From Unio delphinus (Eukaryota; Mollusca; Bivalvia; Unionida; Unionidae): a DNA stretch of 64,000 bases. The stretch covers positions 682,001 through 746,000 of the forward strand of contig JAQISU010000182.1 of the NCBI GenBank assembly GCA_029339505.1. Direction: 5' to 3'. A program made the position numbers and the translations under genes. How positions within the stretch are numbered: the first letter of the stretch is position 1; each line of letters begins with the position of its first letter. Shown here one piece after another: positions 58,780 to 64,000 of the stretch. The notes under the pieces were generated by a model. It was not told the origin of the DNA. It saw nothing but the letters and a program-made list of their open reading frames with translations, and did not search any database.

Positions 58780-59400
58780 TTGTTTTATTCTGATATAATT
58801 GCCGCTGAAGTGTGTCACGAACTATCTTCTACTTGCCACTATCAAATCGTTTGGTCTCCATTTATCCCAAAAATCATTTATGGAAGTTTCGGAACTTATT
58901 TCGTGCATTTTTTCACATTGATGTTTATTCGGCTGTGGTATGATTAATTTCGTAAACTCTCTTAATTTTGGATCATCAGTTATCGCATCGTAGTAATCTA
59001 CAAAATTCTTCAGCAAATCATGGAGAGACAATCCAACAAATGGTGGTGGTTGACTGTGATCGCCACACATTATCACAGCTGTATTCTTTAACAATAGTCA
59101 ATCAAGAAACGTTTTTAAAGACATCTAATGAAACAGGACATAATTGCTAGTTTAAGTATATATTTCTCGTTCGGAGTTGATTTATCATCCTTTTACCGGA
59201 AGACGCAGTGATAAGTTCATGATCGAACTCCTCGTTGTTTAATTTCTCTTGTGAGTCTGTGTGTAGGTGTTAAAACAACCATATCATCCGAACTATCAAA
59301 ATAATTCAATAACACGAGTTGCTTATTCCCAACGAACCAGGTCCCTTTAGATAAAGTCTTATGTCTGGAAACTGCATCGGATATATACGGCGCAGACATT
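58780..59400 (-). pseudogene. SF1 helicase of viral element 2
   Basis: Minus strand. The N-terminal part at 59399-59217 reads SSDDMVVLTPTHRLTREIKQ, with a Walker A so altered (WFVGNKQ) that it could not bind ATP. The middle part at 59094-58822 carries Walker B/motif III as AVIMCGDHSQPPPFVGLSLH and a later SINDFWDKWRPNDLIVASRR. The same motif order is seen in element 1 at 30204-30720. A DNA replication helicase of Pif1/RecD/UL5 style by these motifs. Frame breaks near 59160-59210. Upstream of 59400 the expected N-terminal extension cannot be followed. Confidence 0.75.
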
Positions 59401-60385
59401 AATTCAGATATATGATTATTTTTGCCTGATTTTATCGGATAAGTATTTTTGATTTAACTGAAACTTGATTAAATATTTAAACTTGTTGTCATTACAGTGA
59501 TGTAAATATAGGTACTCATACCTATCAGTTAAAATTAATTACAGTGTAGAGTTTTTTAGCCGTAATATCCAAATTCACGGTGTAATGACCAAAATTGCTG
59601 CATAACCTGAAGTATTACAATGCACACAAGTATCGCTGATTCGATTGCGTTTCTATTTATCTTTTATACGAAATGAGTTTGGATATCAAGCTATCAAAAA
59701 TGTTGTTGACGGGTCTTCTGAGAATGGACGTATTCCTTGGTCTATGACAAAAATATTCAAAGATAGATTCCACATGTCTGAAGATGTTGGTATTTAAAAA
59801 TCTAAACAGGAACCTTAAAATATACATCATCATCGTCATGCATGCGCCTTTACTGGTAAAAAGAAATGTTAAAAAATAAAACAAAAATAGTTTTATGAAA
59901 GTCTTTTAATCCTTGATTGTTAAGAAATCTGCACCTTATTTGTCAGACTCCGAGAATCAAACTGTCGATCGTTATGGACGTTTTCAGTGGCAGACTGGCA
60001 TTACATTATATCAAGAAAAGTGTGCGTCGGATATGCCAAGTGTAGATGACATCTTTTTCTGTTACTAGGCACTTTCTTTCAGATACCATAGCGCGACATT
60101 CAGTTTATAATGGGTCACATGAATCAAATCATCGTTCTACCATTTCTAACAGATCAAGAAATAACCTATGATATCGTTATGCACATAAATCTGATCAGTT
60201 TGATAAATGGCCTCAAGCAGAGTGCACCATATATGTTGAGTGACGTTGTCTCCTTGCGTCATGTGAAAAAGTAGTTCCAAATATAGTTCTCAATGCGACA
60301 AATTAGAACGGACTTTGCGATGGGACAGTAACGGATGAGTGTTATGATAGATAAATTTGCAGTCGGAACATTGTCGGCCTTGACT

Positions 60386-60386
<1 letters not shown>
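59401..60386. other. Unassigned DNA right of viral element 2
   Basis: Short open pieces (for example plus strand near 59660, reading EFGYQAIKNVVDGSSENGRI, and the frames around 60000-60260) have coding-like composition and may be further decayed element sequence. No family recognised. Confidence 0.4.
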
Positions 60387-60426
<40 letters not shown>

Positions 60427-60534
60427 TTTGGATTTTTAACATAGCTTTAACAACTTTTCAATCATATCGCTACGATGTTTCCTGTGTGGCGGTTTATCCT
60501 GATGCCTAGCACTGGGAGATCAGTCCTCAGACAT
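60387..60534 (-). mobile_element. SINE family B fragment with (GT)n end
   Basis: Minus-strand 3 prime part of the family at 15950. The plus-strand (GT)n tract (about 60387-60423) abuts its 3 prime tail. It is cut on its 5 prime side where the next copy begins. Confidence 0.82.
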
Positions 60535-60755
60535 GTTTGTTTGTTTGTTTGTTTCATTAGAATTTTTAACGTAGCTTTAACAATTTTTCAGTCATATCGC
60601 TACGATATCTGCAGTGAGGCAGTTTATACTGATGTCAAGCACTGGGGCATCATGCCGCAGACATGTAGCTTGATGTCCCACTCAGTCACATTATCCTGAC
60701 ACCAGGTCGACCAGTCCAAACACTGACCTCTTAATGCTGAGCCACTTAGGCTACA
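60535..60755 (-). mobile_element. SINE family B, longer truncated copy
   Basis: Directly adjoins the previous fragment, with a (TTTG)n-like joint at 60535-60556 as its tail. It covers the body up to the segment complementary to CTCAGCATTAAGAGGTCAGT and lacks most of the tRNA head. Confidence 0.85.
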
Positions 60756-60779
60756 GGAGCAGTCGCTTATCTCTTTAGC

Positions 60780-60890
60780 TATCAACAGCAACAACAACAA
60801 AAATAACAATAATACGAATACGAATATCAATAATAATAGTAATGATGATGATGATGATGATGATGATGATGGTGATAATGATAATAATAC
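60780..60890. repeat. Compound AAC/AAT/GAT simple repeat
   Basis: AAC- and AAT-rich run followed by (GAT)n at 60843-60870. The long open stretch on the minus strand here is low-complexity read-through. Confidence 0.88.
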
Positions 60891-60902
60891 CATTGATGGG
60901 TT

Positions 60903-61140
60903 GGGGCCTCGAGTGGCCGAGTGGTCTAAAGCGCTCTCCGCTACCGATCACTGCCATCTCATCTGTCTGTGTGGGTTCGAGTTTCAGACTCGGCAAATGT
61001 GGCTATGTGACAAAGCTTGTTAGTAGCTTCTCGTGGGTCTGTGGTTCTTCAGGGTGTTTTCCCGGGTTCTTCATCGACCATTATTACTGGCCGTGTATAG
61101 CCTATCATGTGCTGAAAAATGGCGTTAAACACAACAACAA
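60903..61140 (+). mobile_element. SINE family A
   Basis: Head GGGGCCTCGAGTGGCCGAGT, box B GGGTTCGAGTTT, and end GGCGTTAAACACAACAACAA. Target duplication CC(A/G)TTGATGGGTT at 60890-60902 and 61141-61153. Confidence 0.92.
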
Positions 61141-61152
61141 CCGTTGATGGGT

Positions 61153-61443
61153 TAGGGGCCATCCATTAATGACGTCACGCGAATCTGGCCGATTTTTTAC
61201 TCCCCCTCCCCCGTTGTCATAAAAAGTCAGACCCCTCAATTATGACGTTACAATGATCTGCTCCCTCCTCCCCAGAAAAGGCCTCATTTCCTATTTTAAA
61301 ATTAACATGTTTCAAAAAATTAAGTGGTACTTTTATTGGAAGTTGCGCATTTTGACGTGACGTCACATTTTTAAAACACCCCATCCCCCTTGTCATAACT
61401 GTGTGACCCCCTCCCCCCAGGTGCGTGACGTCATTGAAACCCA
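61153..61443. mobile_element. MITE-like element with ATGACGTCACGC ends
   Basis: The left end is GGGGCCATCCATTAATGACG followed by TCACGC, and the right end is GCGTGACGTCATTGAAACCC. The inner 12-13 bases (AATGACGTCACGC) are exact inverted copies. GC-rich and C-rich inside, with a further TGACGTGACGTCA palindrome at about 61355. Ends of this type occur widely in animal genomes; the superfamily is not assigned. Confidence 0.65.
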
Positions 61444-61540
61444 TATATTTCCTCTCCTAAGTGAGCATAAATCACCAAATAATATTTAATGATATTTATC
61501 ATACACACCCGGTACATATACATTAGTTAGAAGTAAGATC

Positions 61541-61741
61541 ATAGTAGTAAAAAGAGTGAACAGACCAAGTTTTCAAACAAAAATGATGCCTCTTCGGGAG
61601 AGGACGCGAACCCATCTCTGATATTTGTCAAACTAAAGCCTACTACAGAGAGGGTAAACAGACCGAAACTATTTCAGTCCTTTCCCGTAGAGGCTTCATT
61701 TTTGTTTGAAAACTTGGTCTGTTCACCCTCTCTGCTACTAC
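61541..61741. mobile_element. About 200-bp MITE-like element with about 58-bp inverted ends
   Basis: 61541-61600 and 61684-61741 are inverted copies sharing TGAACAGACCAAGTTTTCAA and ACAAAAATGA.GCCTCT. A third, partial copy of the end sequence lies inside (61642-61670, in the left orientation). No open frame. No clear target duplication. Confidence 0.7.
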
Positions 61742-61829
61742 AATACATATATTTCTATAAAGAAACCGTTAACCGTTACGATACAGTGGAAAAAAAGTCG
61801 AATTTGTTGTTATTGTAGAGTTTAACGCC

Positions 61830-61830
<1 letters not shown>

Positions 61831-61884
<54 letters not shown>
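61831..61884. repeat. (TA)n microsatellite
   Basis: About 27 TA units. The sequence just left of it (ATTGTAGAGTTTAACGCCAT) matches the inverted SINE-A end, so it probably grew from a truncated SINE tail. Confidence 0.93.
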
Positions 61885-61886
<2 letters not shown>

Positions 61887-62674
61887 TCACACACATGTCC
61901 AGTACATACTGTGCTAAGGCAAGACAAATTTAATGACTCCTATTTTTTTACGCACTGAGTATGACTGTACAGAATTAGAACACCTATTCATTACGGCTAC
62001 AAACAGTTTGCGTACAGTGGAAGAAGAGTAGCACGTATCGACACTAACAGGCTATTCTCGAAAGAAAAATGAATACTCTGTTAACAGTGACGATTTTACT
62101 CAGTTTAATGAAATATGTCTCAGGTAAGTCAAATATGTCATTAATTACAATAATTTTGGTAAATAATTAATGTTAAAGAGCAGGTTTTCACACCTGGATT
62201 CTTGATAAATGTCGTTCACATACCTTGGACGCTTGCGTTGGGCGGCAACTAACTTGAAATTTATAATGTAAATTTTAGATAAATTCTTTCCCAAAAATAG
62301 GAGAAATGTGTACATATCAATGTAAAACTTGTCTTGTGTCGTTTGAAATTGGTTGGTGAAATCCATGCTGTCACAATATACATGTTCAGAAGAATTTATG
62401 TATTGTCGGCATTTGTAATGACGCATATAAGGTTCTATTTTTAGTAACAAGGCTGGCCCTTACCGTCACCTTAGCCTGTGCTTGTATTGACAGGGTTATG
62501 GCTTAGTATTTATGTGCACGTTTTGATCATGACACTTTTTGGAGACGGGGATTATTATATTGTTGTTACATGTATATGTGAGTATATGCACACGACTTTG
62601 CACCATAGTGATCAAACCATATGTCATTCGTGTTCCGGATGAGTAGCTGTAAATTTACAACTGCATGCAAAAGT
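61885..62674. other. Intergenic DNA, no gene assigned
   Basis: A 101-codon open stretch at 62450-62145 (minus) has no recognised motif. The rest is AT-rich. Confidence 0.5.
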
Positions 62675-62895
62675 GTTTGTTGTTGTTGTACGGTTTAACG
62701 CCATTTTTCAGCACAGGATAGGCTATACGCCATGTATAACTGGTGGAGGAAGAACCCTGACCCACGAGAAGCTACTGACAAACTTTCTGACGTACCCATG
62801 TCAGCTGAGTCTGAGACGCGAACCCACGCAGACTGAGGTGAGATCGCAGTGATACGGAACGGAAAGCGCTTTAGGCCTTTCGGCCACTCAAGGAG
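62675..62895 (-). mobile_element. SINE family A, minus strand
   Basis: (GTT)n tail, GGTTTAACGCCATTTTTCAG, and the tRNA head complement (GCGAACCCACGCAGA, then GAAAGCGCTTTAGGCC) are all present. No clear target duplication. Confidence 0.88.
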
Positions 62896-63180
62896 TTCGT
62901 AGAAAACTAAATGTGATTTTTTAAAAAGAACTTTTACACTTGAAAATGGGAAACTTAAAATATACATTTGTAATTACAAGAATGTATTTTAGGCACTAAT
63001 CAATAAGTTAGAAATAATTAAAATTTCTGCTGTGCTCATTTGAAGGCCTTCGTCAAAAATGCATGGTGCATTGACGCAAAATGGATATATTAACCTTGAG
63101 ATGTTCATTTGGAATCATGTGGCCAGAAATAAATGGTAAAATGAGCACGTAAGCCACAATTTGGCAATATGGCTTTAAGG

Positions 63181-63412
63181 TTGTTGTTGTTGGTGGTGGT
63201 GGTGGTGGTGTAGGGTTTAGCGCCATTTTACAGAACACGATAGACTATTCAATGTGGCCAGTATTATTGGTCGAGTAAGAACCCGGGAACCAACCACAGA
63301 TCCACGAGAAGCTGCTGGCAAACTTTCTCACATACCCACATTTTTCCGAATCTGCGGCTCGAACCCATGCAAACAGAGGTGAGATGTCAGTGATCCGTAA
63401 CGTGGCCAAACG
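63181..63412 (-). mobile_element. SINE family A, minus strand, head damaged
   Basis: Starts with a GTT/GGT run and continues as the SINE-A body to CAGTGATCCGTAACG, after which the box A part is lost (followed by GTGGCCAAACG). Confidence 0.85.
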
Positions 63413-63637
63413 ATTTTCCTACAGTTTAATTTTATCAGCTGTTTTGGTGCCTTAAGACCACTGGCTGCCAGGTTAATCGCCCACTCCGCTCCGTTAATAC
63501 ACTACAACGCAATAGAAACCTGTGTTCACACATTAACACATCGTCCTTGGACGGGTCAGGAGTCGCCAGAATGCATTTTAGACATATCTCTATGTTTATG
63601 TGACCCCTCCCCCTGACCGGTGAGAACCTCTTGGTGT

Positions 63638-63846
63638 ACCAGTGGTGTAAAACGTTTTCCTTTCATATCACCAACACATCTTACCTCTGTCCACGAGTCT
63701 CAGTCTTGGCTCCGACCAACATAAGTCAGAAAGCTGGACAGTAGGTTTCTGTGGGTACATGGTTCTTCCCAGTGTCGAAAATTATTCTAGCAGCCTTGGA
63801 TAGCCAGTCATACTTTGAAAAATGTTAAACCCGACAAAACCCAAAA
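63638..63846 (+). mobile_element. SINE family A, old diverged copy
   Basis: The body order of SINE-A can be followed (CAACACATCTTACCTCTGTC, GGTTCTTCCCAGTG, GGATAGCCAGTCATAC, and end AATGTTAAACCCGAC) at visibly lower identity than the other copies. 63413-63637 and 63847-64000 hold nothing I can name. Confidence 0.7.
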
Positions 63847-64000
63847 TAAACCCTTCTTGGCATGGCCATTACAGGCATATAAACTGGCTATTGTATATAT
63901 GAAATAAATTATCCACTTGTCGATTATGATTGTGTATGAAGTGTGGTGTGTTATACAAGATGGCCGTTATCGCATAACTGGCTTGAAGCAATTGTTTTGT

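Larger units (their letters stand above)
53570..59400. mobile_element. Viral-type element 2 (Polinton/Maverick-like), decayed
   Basis: A 5.8-kb block with a viral gene set. On the plus strand: Gln-rich leader, unknown region, candidate major capsid protein, candidate minor virion protein, adenovirus-type cysteine protease and a fibre-like fragment. On the minus strand, facing it: a packaging ATPase and SF1 helicase pieces. A protease plus packaging ATPase plus capsid set is the hallmark of Polintons/adintoviruses. I did not find DNA polymerase B or an integrase, nor terminal inverted repeats, so the element is incomplete or its ends are lost. Every gene is broken by stops or shifts. Confidence 0.72.

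Noticed and set aside
60624..60893. Leu/Ser-rich open stretch resembling a membrane protein
   Set aside because: Translation of GAT and AAC simple repeats next to a SINE.
61153..61443. CRE-type (TGACGTCA) promoter cluster
   Set aside because: The palindromes lie in or near the inverted ends of a MITE-like element, with no gene start beside them.

Overview
The window looks like nuclear DNA of a marine invertebrate, most likely a mollusc. It is AT-rich, its coding sequence is split by GT-AG introns, and it is full of decayed non-LTR retrotransposons, tRNA-derived SINEs, MITE-like elements, microsatellites and long minisatellite arrays. I see no bacterial operons, rRNA genes, CRISPR arrays or free-standing tRNA genes. 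The species call is inference; eukaryotic origin is clear.

Layout. 1-1860 (minus): broken Ty3/gypsy gag-protease. 2766-3548: 46-bp minisatellite. 4072-7616 (minus): decayed endonuclease/RT LINE, with a second, internally deleted copy at 35790-37288. 8922-10117: unclassified stretch bounded by 27-bp inverted repeats. 11290-14945 (plus): CR1/L2-like LINE, with relatives at 18245-19795 (minus) and 50524-52107 (plus). 15950-16271: full-length tRNA-headed SINE with a 14-bp target duplication. 16540-17060: 52-bp tandem repeat. 22815-24170 (minus): a third LINE family. 27180-30780 (plus): decayed viral-type element with a superfamily 1 helicase, hit by two SINEs. 32609-47743 (plus): the one cellular gene I can support. 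53570-59400: a second, larger viral-type element of Polinton/Maverick kind. 60385-64000: SINEs and MITE-like elements.

The cellular gene has three coding exons (32609-32849, 37479-37594, 47318-47743) whose phases fit exactly and give about 260 residues of a YqcI/YcgG-family protein. Some bacterial members of this family are heme-dependent N-hydroxylases (GntA type). Its two introns are 4.6 and 9.7 kb and hold at least six unrelated tandem arrays plus a SINE and a LINE. Intron 2 carries a 6.7-kb array of 55-bp units that was itself enlarged by a 2,692-bp tandem duplication and then a 602-bp one.

The second viral element has, on the plus strand, a glutamine-rich leader, a candidate major capsid region, a candidate minor virion protein, an adenovirus-type cysteine protease and a fragment with a phage tail-fibre-like motif. 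On the minus strand it has a packaging-type ATPase and SF1 helicase pieces. Every reading frame is broken, so it is a fossil. Nothing in it looks able to function.
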